A stretch of 64,000 bases of DNA from Streptomyces roseirectus (lineage in GTDB: Bacteria; Actinomycetota; Actinomycetes; Streptomycetales; Streptomycetaceae): contig NZ_CP060828.1 of NCBI RefSeq assembly GCF_014489635.1, positions 5,783,501 to 5,847,500 of the forward strand, written 5' to 3'. The position numbers were made by a program, and so were the translations under genes. The notes beneath the pieces are model-generated. The model saw nothing but the letters and a program-made list of their open reading frames with translations, did no database searches and was not told the origin of the DNA. This document shows, piece after piece, positions 8,707 through 18,107 of this stretch (positions are counted from its first letter, which is position 1; the number at the start of each line of letters is the position of its first letter).

Positions 8707-9746
8707 GTCATGCCCTTCCTGCTGGGGGTCGTTCGGTCGTCGTGCGGTGCGGAGAGGCGGCCCTGGGTGTCCGGGGCGAACCAGGGCAGGGTCCGTTCGA
8801 CGGCCGGTGCCGGTTCCTCCCGCTTCCGGTAACGGCCGTGCAGGGGACGCCACGTGCGGTGGTGCGGGCGCGGGCGCACCCGGTCGACGATCGCCATGCC
8901 GATCCGGAACAGCGCGGAGGGGACGACGACGGCGACGAGCGCCCAGAACAGGACGACGCCCCAGGGCCGGCCGACGTCCCAGTCCCGGTCGGCGAGGACC
9001 TTGCCGCCGTATCTCAGGGAGACCGTGTAGTCGCCGTGCGCCCCGCTGCCCAGCTCGAACGGCAGCTCCAGGCGGGCGCGTTGACCGGGGGCGAGGGTGC
9101 CGTCCCACTGGTGGTCGTCCCACTGGGGCGCGAACACCCCGTGGGCGGTGCCGACTTGGAAGACGGGGTTCGTGACGGGGGTGGTGCCGGCGTTGCCGAC
9201 GGTCACCGTGAACGTGCGGGCGGGCGGCGCCCCGAACCAGGTCAACAGGCCGCTGGAACCCTTGAGTCGAGGGTCCGTCAGGACGCGGATCTCGCCGGCC
9301 CCGGAGATCTCCGGGAGCGGTTTCTCCTCGTGTCCGGCGACCTTCAGCGCGGCGTCGGCCTGTGCCTTGGGTCCGGTCGCCGTCGCGGCGTGGACCACGC
9401 ACGGGCAGGGCACCGGCGGTCCCACGACGGGGAGTTCGCGGGTGAAGCGTCCGCGCGCGTCGGTCGTGACGGCGCGGCCGTCCGCGTTGGCGCAGGAGTT
9501 GGTGCCGCCGAGGACTCCGCGCTCGGGGCTGGACCGGCCGCACAGCAGCAGGGTCAGCAGGGATTTCGCGGGCCAGCCGGTGCCGGTCACGGTGAGGGAA
9601 CTGCCCTTGCCCGCCTCGGATTTGGCGAGTTTCAGGGTTGGTTGCGGTGCGGCGTCGGCTATCCCTGCCACCGTCGCCGTCAGCAGCAGTGTGAGGGCGG
9701 CCAGCAGGGCGGCGACCCTCCTGACAGGCACGGCGCTAACGGGCAC
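8703..9746 (-). CDS. Secreted/membrane protein with neocarzinostatin-like N-terminal domain
   Basis: This 347-residue protein has a signal peptide (residues 1-33) and a beta-sandwich-like domain containing SLTVTGTGWPAKS and cysteines in LLCGRSS, TNSCANA and CPCVV. That arrangement recalls neocarzinostatin-family secreted domains. A second beta domain precedes one transmembrane helix near residues 255-280 (VVLFWALVAVVVPSALF) and a basic, proline-rich cytoplasmic tail. It is the middle gene of three: the start overlaps the end of the LPQTG gene by 11 bases and the stop overlaps the LAxTG gene by four. Co-translation suggests the three proteins act together at the surface. Ligand and function are not evident. 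Confidence 0.72.
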   Translation of the reverse strand: MPVSAVPVRRVAALLAALTLLLTATVAGIADAAPQPTLKLAKSEAGKGSSLTVTGTGWPAKSLLTLLLCGRSSPERGVLGGTNSCANADGRAVTTDARGRFTRELPVVGPPVPCPCVVHAATATGPKAQADAALKVAGHEEKPLPEISGAGEIRVLTDPRLKGSSGLLTWFGAPPARTFTVTVGNAGTTPVTNPVFQVGTAHGVFAPQWDDHQWDGTLAPGQRARLELPFELGSGAHGDYTVSLRYGGKVLADRDWDVGRPWGVVLFWALVAVVVPSALFRIGMAIVDRVRPRPHHRTWRPLHGRYRKREEPAPAVERTLPWFAPDTQGRLSAPHDDRTTPSRKGMT

Positions 9747-10389
9747 GGCGTGTCAGCCACAGGGCGCCCGCCGCGCCGGCCAGCAGGACCGTGCCCCCGA
9801 GGGTGCCGAGCGCGACGAAGGAGTCCTCGGGGCCGGTCTGCGGGAGCTGGGGCGTGGCGGCCGGCGGGGAGTCGGAGTCGCCCGCGGTCACGTCCAACGT
9901 CAGTGACGCGCCCGGGGAGTTGGTCGGCGTGCAGGTCGTCGTCGTGCCGAGCGCCACGATCGTCAGCGTCCCGGCGGTGAACGTCACCTTCCCGGCCGCC
10001 TTCGGCGTGTAGGTCCCGCTCAAGTCGCTGATTTTTATGGGGGTGTTGGCGGGGATCTTCGCCTGGTTGGCGGCCCCGGTGACGGTGAGCGTCCCGCTGT
10101 CGGCCCCGCCCACCTTGACGGTCGCCGAGGGCTTCATCGCGCCGGCCCCGAGTTCGACGGGGCTGGACGACACGCCCTTCTGCCACGACATGGTGATCCG
10201 GTAACCGCTGCCGCTCTTCACGCCCTTGATGTCGATCGGCGAGACCGCGCTCTTGTCCCCGATCGGCGTCTTGCAGGCGTAGTTGACGTCGACGACGGCT
10301 GCCCGCGCGCCCGGCGCCACCACCAGCACCCCCGCCCCGGCCAGGACCGCGCCCGACGCGAGCACGACACTCCGCTTCCGCTTGGCCAC
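9736..10389 (-). CDS. Single-domain surface protein with LPQTG sortase signal
   Basis: The 217-residue protein begins with a signal peptide (MAKRKRSVVLASGAV and a hydrophobic run ending GARAA). It then carries one copy of the beta domain found twice in the LAxTG protein of this operon: NYACKTPIGDKSAVSP at the start, VKVGGADSGT in the middle and TTTTCTPTNSPG at the end. The C-terminus LPQTG, hydrophobic stretch and RRAR is a classical sortase signal. The GTG at 10389 has GAGGG just upstream. It heads a three-gene leftward operon. The two anchored proteins carry different sorting motifs (LPxTG and LAxTG), and no sortase gene is in the window. Confidence 0.8.
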   Translation of the reverse strand: MAKRKRSVVLASGAVLAGAGVLVVAPGARAAVVDVNYACKTPIGDKSAVSPIDIKGVKSGSGYRITMSWQKGVSSSPVELGAGAMKPSATVKVGGADSGTLTVTGAANQAKIPANTPIKISDLSGTYTPKAAGKVTFTAGTLTIVALGTTTTCTPTNSPGASLTLDVTAGDSDSPPAATPQLPQTGPEDSFVALGTLGGTVLLAGAAGALWLTRRAR

Positions 10390-10485
10390 GATCCCTCACC
10401 CCTGACGCCTCATCAGATTTGGTGCGCCAAGGTACGCCGGGGAGCGTGAGGAGGGAAGGGAAACGACGGCACGCGGTGGACACGG

Positions 10486-10521
10486 CGAGGGCCGCCCCGG
10501 TTCCCACCAGGACGGCCCTCG
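10486..10521. terminator. 9-bp hairpin terminator downstream of the POT transporter
   Basis: CGAGGGCCG at 10486-10494 pairs perfectly with CGGCCCTCG at 10513-10521. It is placed 40 bases beyond the stop of the leftward transporter gene. Confidence 0.7.
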
Positions 10522-10522
10522 A

Positions 10523-10560
10523 CACGCGAGACGCGCGAGACGCGCGAGACGCGCGAGACG
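10523..10560. repeat. 9-bp tandem repeat next to the transporter stop codon
   Basis: The unit ACGCGCGAG (first copy slightly altered) is repeated about four times between the terminator hairpin and the transporter stop codon. It is non-coding and probably a slippage product. Confidence 0.7.
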
Positions 10561-12066
10561 TCAGCGCACGTCGCCCATCATGGAGTTGACCTTCTTGCGG
10601 TACATCCACACGGCGACACCGGCGATGACGGCGAGGACGGCTTCGAGGGCGACGAAGCCCATCCGGTCCAGGTCGACCCCGCCCACCGCGGGGTTCGACA
10701 GCAGCGCCGTGACGGAGTCACCGGCGGTCACCGCGAGGAACCAGACGCCCATCATCTGGGACGCGTACTTCGCGGGCGCCATCTTCGTCGTGACGGAGAG
10801 CCCGACGGGGGAGAGGGTCAGCTCACCCACCGTCTGCACGAAGTAGATCCCGGCGAGCCACAGCGCGGCGGCCTTGTGACCGCCCTCGGCGATCGACAGC
10901 GGCGCGAGGAAGAGGAAGAACGACGCGCCGACCAGCACGAGACCGGTCGCGAACTTCACGATCGTGCTCGGCTCCTGGCCACGCCGGTTCAGCCACAGCC
11001 ACAGCCACGCGAAGACCGGCGCGAGCGCCATGATCATGACGGGGTTGACCGACTGGTACCAGGAGACCGGGAACTCCCAGCCGAACACCGTGTTGTCGGC
11101 CTTGCCCTCGGCGAACAGCGACAGCGTCGAGCCGCCCTGGTCGTAGATCATCCAGAAGACGGCGGCGGCGAGGAAGAACCAGATGTACGCCGACACCTTG
11201 GACTGCTCGGCCGCGTCCAGGTCCTTGTCCCGCTTGATCCGCCCGAGCACGAGGACCGGCACGACGAGCCCGATGACCGTCAGCGGGATCAGCACCCAGT
11301 TCAGCGTGTAGTGCCCGGTGAAGCCGACGACGGAGTAGAACACCGCCGCGATCGCGAGCCAGATCAGCCCCTTGCGGAGCGTGGCCGCCTTCTCGGCGGC
11401 GGACAGCGGGGTCGGCACGACGTCGCTGCGCTCGCTCAGGTGACGCGTCCCCAGCAGGAACTGGCCGAGGCCCAGCGCCATGCCGACGGCCGCGAGCGCG
11501 AAGCCGAGGTGCCAGTCGACGTTCTCGCCGATCGTGCCGATGACCAGCGGCGCGAAGAACCCGCCCAGGTTGATGCCGATGTAGAAGAGTGTGAAGCCGG
11601 CGTCGCGGCGCGGGTCGTCCGGGCCGTCGTAGAGGTGGCCGACCATCGTCGAGATGTTGGCCTTCAGCAGGCCGGAGCCGAGCGCGACGAGGGCGAGGCC
11701 GCCGTAGAAGGAGCCGGAGAACGGCACGGCGAGGCACGCGTGGCCGACCATGATGACCAGACCGGCGGCGGCCACTGTCTTGCGCGGGCCGAGCACCCGG
11801 TCCGCGAACCAGCCGCCGGGCAGGGCGAGCAGGTACACCAGCGAGACGTAGACGGAGTAGATCGCCGTCGCCGTCCCCGCACTCAGGTGCATACCCCCCG
11901 GTGCCACCAGGTACAGCGGCAGCAGAGCCCGCATGCCGTAGTACGAGAACCTCTCCCACATCTCCGTCAGGAAGAGGGTGGCCAGACCGCGCGGGTGGCC
12001 GAAGAAGGTACCGGCGGAGCCGGGGTTCACCGGCCGGGCCGAGTCCTTCGTCAGGCTGGACGCCAT
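10561..12066 (-). CDS. POT/PTR-family proton-coupled di-/tripeptide transporter
   Basis: This 501-residue membrane protein of the major facilitator superfamily has about 14 hydrophobic segments. The N-terminal LFLTEMWERFSYYGMRALL carries the ExxERFxYY signature needed for proton coupling, and FTLFYIGINLGG is the conserved PTR2 motif in helix 5. It imports small peptides using the proton gradient. The gene stands alone, divergent from the two-component regulator gene with a 289-base gap, and has its own hairpin downstream. ATG chosen at 12066; there is an AAGGATCC just upstream. Substrate range cannot be read from sequence. Confidence 0.92.
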   Translation of the reverse strand: MASSLTKDSARPVNPGSAGTFFGHPRGLATLFLTEMWERFSYYGMRALLPLYLVAPGGMHLSAGTATAIYSVYVSLVYLLALPGGWFADRVLGPRKTVAAAGLVIMVGHACLAVPFSGSFYGGLALVALGSGLLKANISTMVGHLYDGPDDPRRDAGFTLFYIGINLGGFFAPLVIGTIGENVDWHLGFALAAVGMALGLGQFLLGTRHLSERSDVVPTPLSAAEKAATLRKGLIWLAIAAVFYSVVGFTGHYTLNWVLIPLTVIGLVVPVLVLGRIKRDKDLDAAEQSKVSAYIWFFLAAAVFWMIYDQGGSTLSLFAEGKADNTVFGWEFPVSWYQSVNPVMIMALAPVFAWLWLWLNRRGQEPSTIVKFATGLVLVGASFFLFLAPLSIAEGGHKAAALWLAGIYFVQTVGELTLSPVGLSVTTKMAPAKYASQMMGVWFLAVTAGDSVTALLSNPAVGGVDLDRMGFVALEAVLAVIAGVAVWMYRKKVNSMMGDVR

Positions 12067-12171
12067 GATGGATCCTTGCTGCTGTTTACGGGTCGCTTAC
12101 ACCGCTACGCACGAAAAAGGACCCCCGGCTCCCTCGCCGACGGTCCCCACAGTGCAACAGGCGTCCGGCCA

Positions 12172-12189
12172 CCCTACGGCAGGGTAGGG
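12172..12189. promoter_or_regulatory. Inverted repeat between transporter and response-regulator genes
   Basis: CCCTAC at 12172-12177 and GTAGGG at 12184-12189 form a 6-bp inverted repeat with a 6-bp spacer. It lies about 105 bases upstream of the transporter start and could be an operator for either divergent unit. No regulator can be assigned. The rest of the 289-base gap shows nothing else I can name, except the leaderless -10 listed separately. Confidence 0.35.
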
Positions 12190-12342
12190 GGCGAAATGGA
12201 AGGGTTTGAGGCATGGATCACAAGGTCCATACCAAGAATCCGTACGACGGACACGCCCCCCGGACCGCCCGAGTTGCCCCCACTTGCCCCTTGGTAAGAA
12301 ACAGGCGTGCCGATCACACCCCTGGCCACCCCTCGTGCGGAC

Positions 12343-12348
12343 TACCAT
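12343..12348 (+). promoter_or_regulatory. Candidate -10 for leaderless transcription of the response regulator
   Basis: TACCAT lies exactly seven bases before the ATG at 12356, and no Shine-Dalgarno sequence is present. That spacing would place the transcript start at the ATG. No convincing -35 is seen. Confidence 0.35.
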
Positions 12349-12355
12349 CAGCCTC

Positions 12356-13033
12356 ATGACCCGTGTACTGCTAGCCGAGGACGACGCGTCCATCTCGGAA
12401 CCGCTGGCCCGCGCCCTGCGCCGGGAAGGGTACGAGGTCGAGGTGCGGGAGGACGGACCGACCGCGCTCGACGCCGGGATGCAGGGCGGCATCGACCTGG
12501 TCGTGCTCGACCTCGGGCTGCCCGGTATGGACGGGCTCGAAGTGGCCCGCCGGCTGCGCTCCGAGGGACATGCCGTGCCCATCCTCATCCTCACCGCCCG
12601 CGCGGACGAGGTCGACACGGTCGTGGGGCTCGACGCGGGTGCCGATGACTACGTCACCAAGCCGTTCCGCCTCGCCGAACTGCTCGCCCGCGTCCGGGCG
12701 CTGCTGCGGCGCGGCGCCGCCGAACCCGCGCAGCCGCCGGCCACGCACGGCGTGCGGATCGACGTCGAGTCGCACCGGGCGTGGATGGGCGACGAGGAGC
12801 TTCAGCTCACCGCCAAGGAGTTCGACCTGCTCCGCGTGCTCGTCCGGGACGCCGGGCGCGTGGTCACCCGCGACCAGCTCATGCGCGAGGTGTGGGACAC
12901 CACCTGGTGGTCGTCCACCAAGACGCTCGACATGCACATCTCGTGGCTGCGCAAGAAGCTCGGGGACGACGCGGCGAACCCCCGGTACATCGCCACCGTC
13001 CGGGGCGTCGGCTTCCGGTTCGAGAAGAGCTAG
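12356..13033 (+). CDS. OmpR/PhoB-family response regulator
   Basis: This 225-residue two-domain regulator has a receiver domain with acidic pocket Asp9-Asp10, phosphoacceptor Asp52 (VVLDLGLPGMDG), switch Thr in LTARAD and Lys in YVTKPF. A winged-helix domain follows from about residue 128 (LTAKEFDLLRVL, STKTLDMHISWLRKK, IATVRGVGFRFE). It is followed by a histidine kinase gene after 77 bases and should be its partner. The ATG at 12356 is set by homology to the start of the receiver domain. The stimulus and target genes are not evident. Confidence 0.92.
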   Translation: MTRVLLAEDDASISEPLARALRREGYEVEVREDGPTALDAGMQGGIDLVVLDLGLPGMDGLEVARRLRSEGHAVPILILTARADEVDTVVGLDAGADDYVTKPFRLAELLARVRALLRRGAAEPAQPPATHGVRIDVESHRAWMGDEELQLTAKEFDLLRVLVRDAGRVVTRDQLMREVWDTTWWSSTKTLDMHISWLRKKLGDDAANPRYIATVRGVGFRFEKS

Positions 13034-13110
13034 GCGCTACGCGCGTCATGCCGTGCGGGGCGTGGATCGTGGCTGGTCACAGCTCGCCGGGCCCCTGAAA
13101 GAGTGGGAAC

Positions 13111-14385
13111 GTGCGCCGTCGTCTGATCCAGTCCACCCTCGCTGTCGTCCTCGTCGTCATCGCCGTGTTCGGGGTCTCCCTCGTCATCGTCGAGAGCCGG
13201 ACCATCAGCACCAGCGCGCAGGAGCGCGTCGACTCCGAGGCCGTGCGGCTCGTGGGGATCGTCGACAGCCGGCTGCTCGGCTCGGAGGACGTGACCGCCG
13301 AGATACTGCGGGACCAGGTCACGCAGGACCGTTACGCCGTGATCCGGATCCCGGGGCGGGCGCCGATCGAGATCGGGCAGAAGCCCGAGGGCGAGGTCAT
13401 CCACGCGGAGGAACTGGGCGAGGGCCGGGAGAGCGTCCGCGTCGAGGAGCCCAAGTCCGCGGTGACCCGCGAGGTCGGGCGGACGCTGCTGATCATCGGC
13501 CTCGTCGCGCTGCTCGCCGTCGTCGCGGCCGTCCTCCTCGCCGTGCGCCAGGCCAACAAGCTGGCGTCCCCCCTCACCGACCTCGCGGAGACCGCCGAAC
13601 GCCTCGGCTCCGGCGACCCCCGCCCCCGGCACAAGCGGTACGGGGTCCCCGAGCTGGACCGGGTCGCCGACGTCCTCGACTCCTCCGCCGAGCGGATCGG
13701 CCGCATGCTCACCGCCGAACGCCGCCTCGCCGCCGACGCCTCCCACCAGCTCCGCACGCCGCTGACGGCCCTGTCGATGCGCCTCGAGGAGATCACCCTC
13801 ACCGACGATCTGGCGACGGTGAAGGAGGAGGCGAACGTCGCGCTGACCCAGGTGGAGCGGCTGACGGACGTCGTGGAACGCCTCCTCACCAACTCCCGCG
13901 ACCCCCGCACCGGCAACGCCGTCTCCTTCGACCTCGACGAGGTCATCCAGCAGCAGCTCGCCGAATGGCGCCCCGCCTACCGCTCCGCCGGCCGCGCGAT
14001 CGTCAGCTCCGGCAAACGCCACCTCCAGGCCGTCGGCACCCCCGGCGCCGTCGCCCAGGTCCTCGCGGCCCTCATCGAGAACTCCCTCATGCACGGCGGC
14101 GGCACCGTCGCCCTCCGCACCCGCGTCACCGGCAACCAGTCGGTCATCGAAGTGACGGACGAGGGCCCGGGCGTCCCCGGAGAACTCGGCGCCCGCATCT
14201 TCGAACGAGCGATCAGCGGCCGCAACTCGACGGGCATCGGCCTCGCGGTAGCCCGAGACCTGGCGGAAGCGGACGGCGGCCGCCTGGAGATGCTCCAGGC
14301 GCAACCGCCGGTCTTCGGCCTGTTCCTGTCCCGCACGGCTCCCCTGAAGAAGTCAACGGAAACGGACGAACCGACGGTCAGGTGA
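13111..14385 (+). CDS. Sensor histidine kinase
   Basis: The 424-residue protein has a transmembrane helix at residues 8-28, an extracellular loop of about 95 residues, a second helix near 125-148 and a HAMP linker. A HisKA domain with His212 in ASHQLRTPLTAL follows. The C-terminal ATPase domain carries the N-box ALIENSLMHGGG, G1 VTDEGPGVPG and G2 STGIGLAVARDLAEADGG. It should phosphorylate the response regulator encoded just upstream. The GTG start fits the first helix. The short extracellular loop has no recognised sensor fold. The downstream gene is convergent with a 20-base gap. Confidence 0.92.
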   Translation: MRRRLIQSTLAVVLVVIAVFGVSLVIVESRTISTSAQERVDSEAVRLVGIVDSRLLGSEDVTAEILRDQVTQDRYAVIRIPGRAPIEIGQKPEGEVIHAEELGEGRESVRVEEPKSAVTREVGRTLLIIGLVALLAVVAAVLLAVRQANKLASPLTDLAETAERLGSGDPRPRHKRYGVPELDRVADVLDSSAERIGRMLTAERRLAADASHQLRTPLTALSMRLEEITLTDDLATVKEEANVALTQVERLTDVVERLLTNSRDPRTGNAVSFDLDEVIQQQLAEWRPAYRSAGRAIVSSGKRHLQAVGTPGAVAQVLAALIENSLMHGGGTVALRTRVTGNQSVIEVTDEGPGVPGELGARIFERAISGRNSTGIGLAVARDLAEADGGRLEMLQAQPPVFGLFLSRTAPLKKSTETDEPTVR

Positions 14386-14405
14386 GGGTTTTGCTCTTTA
14401 GGGGC

Positions 14406-14921
14406 TCAGGCCCGTTCGCTGACCCGCCCCACCGCCGGAGACCGCTGCTCCAGGATCGCCTCGGCCCCGGCCACAGCCTCCCCCGCCGGCATCGCCTTGA
14501 ACACCCAGGTCCGGTACGACCAGAACCGGAACAACGTCGCGACCCCGATGCCCACGAACTTGAAGATGTTGCTCTGCAGCGGGCTGTCCCAGTGGAACGA
14601 GTACGTGGCGACGTAGAGCACCCCGTTCTCGATGACCATCCCGATGACCGAGAAGAAGAGGAAGAGCGTCAGCTCCTTGGTCCGCCCGCTCTTGTCGCGA
14701 TCACGGTAGGTGAAGTACCGGAACCCGACGTAGTTGAAGACAATGGAGACGACGGTGGCGATGACGCTGGCCCGGACCACCTGAAGGTCGGTGACATGCC
14801 GGACGAGGTTGAAGACGGCGAGGTTGACCAGCAACCCCGCCCCACCCACCGCACCGAACTTGGCCACCTCGCGAAGGATGCGGCGCAAACCGGAAGCATG
14901 CCCCGTGGAACCGTGTTCCAT
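14406..14921 (-). CDS. GtrA-family small membrane protein
   Basis: This 171-residue protein has four predicted transmembrane segments (starting FGAVGGAGLLVNLAVF, VIATVVSIVFNYVGF, LFLFFSVIGMVIENGVLY, IFKFVGIGVATLFRFW) and the GtrA signature NYVGFRYFTYRD. GtrA proteins are thought to move or support polyprenyl-linked sugars across the membrane for envelope glycosylation. It is monocistronic, between the kinase and purK. Which sugar donor or glycosyltransferase it serves is not shown. Confidence 0.88.
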   Translation of the reverse strand: MEHGSTGHASGLRRILREVAKFGAVGGAGLLVNLAVFNLVRHVTDLQVVRASVIATVVSIVFNYVGFRYFTYRDRDKSGRTKELTLFLFFSVIGMVIENGVLYVATYSFHWDSPLQSNIFKFVGIGVATLFRFWSYRTWVFKAMPAGEAVAGAEAILEQRSPAVGRVSERA

Positions 14922-15106
14922 GCTCGTACAAGCCCCCGTCCGGGTTCGGTTTCGTCAACCCAGCCATGCTAACCACCCCCGATGGAGGTTTCCTGTGGTC
15001 GACCTCACGGGTTGGAAACAGCTCGGGAAGCAGGGGGGAAACTCCCGGTATGAGTGAGGGAAACCCGCAGTAAGAGCGGGCGGAAACCGGCCGGACGGCG
15101 TGCCGA

Positions 15107-15118
15107 TACCCTAGGGGT
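15107..15118 (+). promoter_or_regulatory. Candidate -10 for leaderless purK transcription
   Basis: TACCCT at 15107-15112 ends six bases before the GTG start of purK at 15119, and no ribosome binding site is seen. The spacing puts the start of transcription at or next to the start codon. No clear -35 hexamer. Confidence 0.4.
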
Positions 15119-16258
15119 GTGACGTTTCCGGTAGTCGGCATGGTCGGCGGTGGCCAGCTCGCGCGTATGACGCACGAAGCGGGCATCCCGTTGGGCATCA
15201 GGTTCAAGCTTCTCAGTGACACCCCTCAGGACTCGGCGGCCCAGGTCGTGAGCGACGTCGTCATCGGCGACTACCGCGACCTGGAGACGCTGCGCGCCTT
15301 CGCGAGGGGCTGCGACGTGATCACCTTCGATCACGAACACGTCCCCACCGAACACCTCCGCGCCCTGGAGGCGGACGGCATCCCGGTCCGCCCCGGCCCG
15401 GACGCCCTCGTGCACGCCCAGGACAAGGGCGTGATGCGCGCGAAGCTCACGGAGATCGGCGTCCCCTGCCCGCGGCACCGCATCGTGACGGACCCGGCGG
15501 ACGTCGCCGCGTTCGCGGCGGAGGGTACGGGTTTCCCCGTAGTACTCAAGACCGTCAGGGGCGGCTACGACGGCAAGGGCGTCTGGGTCGTCGACGGCCC
15601 CGAGGACGCCGAGGACCCCTTCCGCGCCGGCGTCCCGGTCCTCGCGGAGGAGAAGGTCGACTACGTCCGCGAGCTGGCCGCAAACGTCGTCCGCTCCCCG
15701 CACGGCCAGGCCGTCGCCTACCCGGTCGTCGAGTCGCAGCAGGTGAACGGCGTCTGCGACACCGTGATAGCCCCCGCCCCCGGTCTCGACGAGGAACTGG
15801 CGCTCAAGGCCGAGGAGATGGCCCTGACGATCGCCAAGGAACTCGGCGTCGTCGGCCACCTCGCCGTCGAACTCTTCCAGACCCGCGACGGCCGCATCCT
15901 GGTCAACGAACTCGCGATGCGCCCCCACAACTCGGGCCACTGGACCCAGGACGGCGCGATCACGTCCCAGTTCGCCAACCACGTGAGGGCCGTCCTCGAC
16001 CTCCCCCTGGGGGACCCCCGCCCCCGCGCCAAGTGGACCGTCATGGTCAACGTCCTCGGCGGCGACTACCCCGACATGTACTCCGCGTACCTGCACTGCA
16101 TGGCCCGCGACCCCCAGCTCAAGATCCACATGTACGGCAAGGACGTCAAGCCCGGCCGCAAGGTCGGCCACGTCAACACCTACGGCAACGACCTCGACGA
16201 CGCGCTCGACCGCGCCCGTCACGCGGCCGGCTACCTGAGAGGCACGATCACCGAATGA
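15119..16258 (+). CDS. purK: N5-carboxyaminoimidazole ribonucleotide synthase
   Basis: This 379-residue ATP-grasp enzyme of purine synthesis converts AIR, ATP and bicarbonate to N5-CAIR. The N-terminal [11 protein letters not shown], the central [17 protein letters not shown] and the late [15 protein letters not shown] are PurK signatures. The GTG start is placed by homology to the VVGMVGGGQ strand. Its stop TGA overlaps the purE ATG, giving translational coupling with the next enzyme of the pathway. Confidence 0.95.
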   Translation: MTFPVVGMVGGGQLARMTHEAGIPLGIRFKLLSDTPQDSAAQVVSDVVIGDYRDLETLRAFARGCDVITFDHEHVPTEHLRALEADGIPVRPGPDALVHAQDKGVMRAKLTEIGVPCPRHRIVTDPADVAAFAAEGTGFPVVLKTVRGGYDGKGVWVVDGPEDAEDPFRAGVPVLAEEKVDYVRELAANVVRSPHGQAVAYPVVESQQVNGVCDTVIAPAPGLDEELALKAEEMALTIAKELGVVGHLAVELFQTRDGRILVNELAMRPHNSGHWTQDGAITSQFANHVRAVLDLPLGDPRPRAKWTVMVNVLGGDYPDMYSAYLHCMARDPQLKIHMYGKDVKPGRKVGHVNTYGNDLDDALDRARHAAGYLRGTITE

Positions 16259-16779
16259 GCCCTGTCGTAGGCATCGTCATGGGGTCGGATTCCGACTGGC
16301 CCGTCATGGAGGCCGCAGCCCAGGCGCTGGACGAGTTCGAGGTCGCCTACGAGGTGGACGTCGTCTCCGCGCACCGCATGCCGCACGAGATGATCGCGTA
16401 CGGGGAGCGGGCGGCGGAGCGCGGGCTGAAGGTGATCATCGCCGGGGCCGGGGGAGCGGCGCACCTGCCGGGGATGCTGGCGTCGGTGACGCCGCTGCCG
16501 GTCATCGGGGTACCCGTACCCCTCAAGTACCTGGACGGCATGGACTCGCTGCTGTCGATCGTGCAGATGCCGGCCGGCGTGCCGGTGGCGACCGTCTCCG
16601 TCGGCGGCGCCCGCAACGCCGGTCTCCTCGCCGCCCGGATCCTCGCCGCGCACGACGACGAACTCCTCGCGCGCATGCGGGACTTCCAGCAGGAGCTGAA
16701 CGACCAGGCCACCGAGAAGGGCAAGCGGCTGCGCGCCAAGGTCGAGGGGGCCAAGGGGTCCTTCGGGTTCGGCAAGTGA
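16255..16779 (+). CDS. purE: N5-carboxyaminoimidazole ribonucleotide mutase
   Basis: This 174-residue class I PurE moves the carboxyl group of N5-CAIR to give [17 protein letters not shown] and [11 protein letters not shown] (substrate site with the catalytic His) and [13 protein letters not shown] are all present. The ATG overlaps the purK stop by four bases, and its own stop overlaps the GTG of the dipeptidase gene. The three genes are probably one transcript although the dipeptidase has no known link to purines. Confidence 0.95.
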   Translation: MSPVVGIVMGSDSDWPVMEAAAQALDEFEVAYEVDVVSAHRMPHEMIAYGERAAERGLKVIIAGAGGAAHLPGMLASVTPLPVIGVPVPLKYLDGMDSLLSIVQMPAGVPVATVSVGGARNAGLLAARILAAHDDELLARMRDFQQELNDQATEKGKRLRAKVEGAKGSFGFGK

Positions 16780-17969
16780 ACGCCGCCGCGCGCGACCGGG
16801 TCCGGGAACTCCTCGCCGAGTTCCCGGTCGTCGACGGCCACAACGATCTCCCCTGGGCGCTGCGCGAGCAGGTCCGCTACGACCTCGGCGCGCGCGACAT
16901 CGCCGTACGCCAGGACGCCCACCTGCACACCGACCTGCCGCGCCTGCGCGAGGGCGGCGTCGGGGCGCAGTACTGGTCCGTGTACGTACGCTCCGACCAG
17001 CCCGACGCGGTCCCGGCGACGCTCGAACAGATCGACTGCGTACGGCAGTTGATCGACCGTCACCCGGGCGCCCTGCGCGCCGCGTTCACCGCCGCCGACA
17101 TGGAGGCGGCACGCGGAGAGGGCCGCATCGCGTCGCTGATGGGCGCCGAGGGAGGCCACTCGATCGCCAACTCCCTCGGCACGCTCCGGGGGTTGTACGC
17201 GCTCGGCGTTCGCTACATGACGCTCACCCACAACGACAACATCGCGTGGGCCGACTCCGCGACGGACGTCCCGAACGTCGGCGGGCTGACCGCGTTCGGC
17301 CGCGAGGTCGTCCGCGAGATGAACCGGCTCGGCATGCTCGTCGACCTCTCGCACGTCGCGCCGACGACGATGCGGGCGGCGCTCGACACGTCGTCCGCGC
17401 CGGTGATCTTCTCGCACTCCTCGTCCCGCGCGGTCTGCGACCACCCCCGCAACATCCCCGACGACGTCCTCGAACGCCTCCCCGCGAACGGCGGCATGGC
17501 GATGGTGACGTTCGTCCCGAAGTTCGTCCTCCAGGCGGCGGTCGACTGGACGGCCGCGGCCGACGACAACATGCGTGCCCACGGCTTCCACCACCTCGCC
17601 ACCACCCCCGAGGCGATGGCCGTCCACCGCGCCTTCGAGGCGGCCCACCCCCGCCCCGTCGCGACGGTCGCCACGGTCGCCGATCACCTCGACCACATGC
17701 GCGAGGTCGCCGGTGTCGACCACCTCGGCATCGGCGGCGACTACGACGGCACCGCCTTCACGCCGGACGGCCTCAGCGACGTCTCCGGCTACCCCAACCT
17801 CCTCGCCGAACTCCTCGACCGCGGCTGGTCCCGCACCGACCTCGCCAAGCTGACCTGGCAGAACGCGGTCCGGGTGCTCGGCGCGGCGGAGGACGTGGCA
17901 CGCGGGATCCAGGGGACGCGCGGACCGTCGTCGGCGCGGATCGAGGACCTCGACGGCGTCGTCGGCTGA
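16776..17969 (+). CDS. M19 membrane-dipeptidase family zinc dipeptidase (Sco3058-like)
   Basis: This 397-residue enzyme is of the renal dipeptidase family, whose close bacterial homologue Sco3058 of S. coelicolor is structurally known. All metal and catalytic residues are visible: His22 and Asp24 in VDGHND, Glu125 in GAEGG, His193 in DLSHV, His214 in FSHSSSR and Asp322 in GIGGDYDG. It cleaves dipeptides, and related enzymes accept D-residues at the second position. No signal peptide is seen, so it is probably cytosolic. The GTG overlaps the purE stop by four bases. A degenerate paralogue follows after 138 bases. Confidence 0.92.
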   Translation: MNAAARDRVRELLAEFPVVDGHNDLPWALREQVRYDLGARDIAVRQDAHLHTDLPRLREGGVGAQYWSVYVRSDQPDAVPATLEQIDCVRQLIDRHPGALRAAFTAADMEAARGEGRIASLMGAEGGHSIANSLGTLRGLYALGVRYMTLTHNDNIAWADSATDVPNVGGLTAFGREVVREMNRLGMLVDLSHVAPTTMRAALDTSSAPVIFSHSSSRAVCDHPRNIPDDVLERLPANGGMAMVTFVPKFVLQAAVDWTAAADDNMRAHGFHHLATTPEAMAVHRAFEAAHPRPVATVATVADHLDHMREVAGVDHLGIGGDYDGTAFTPDGLSDVSGYPNLLAELLDRGWSRTDLAKLTWQNAVRVLGAAEDVARGIQGTRGPSSARIEDLDGVVG

Positions 17970-18107
17970 GGACATACGGGCCTCGGGGGACGTGAAACAG
18001 GTCGCGTACCCCCGAACGCCCCGTCCGCCGGGTGACCCGCCGTACCCCGTGCGACGGTGGACCGTACCGCTGATCACGACCCGGATCACGACGTACGGAG
18101 CCCCCTC

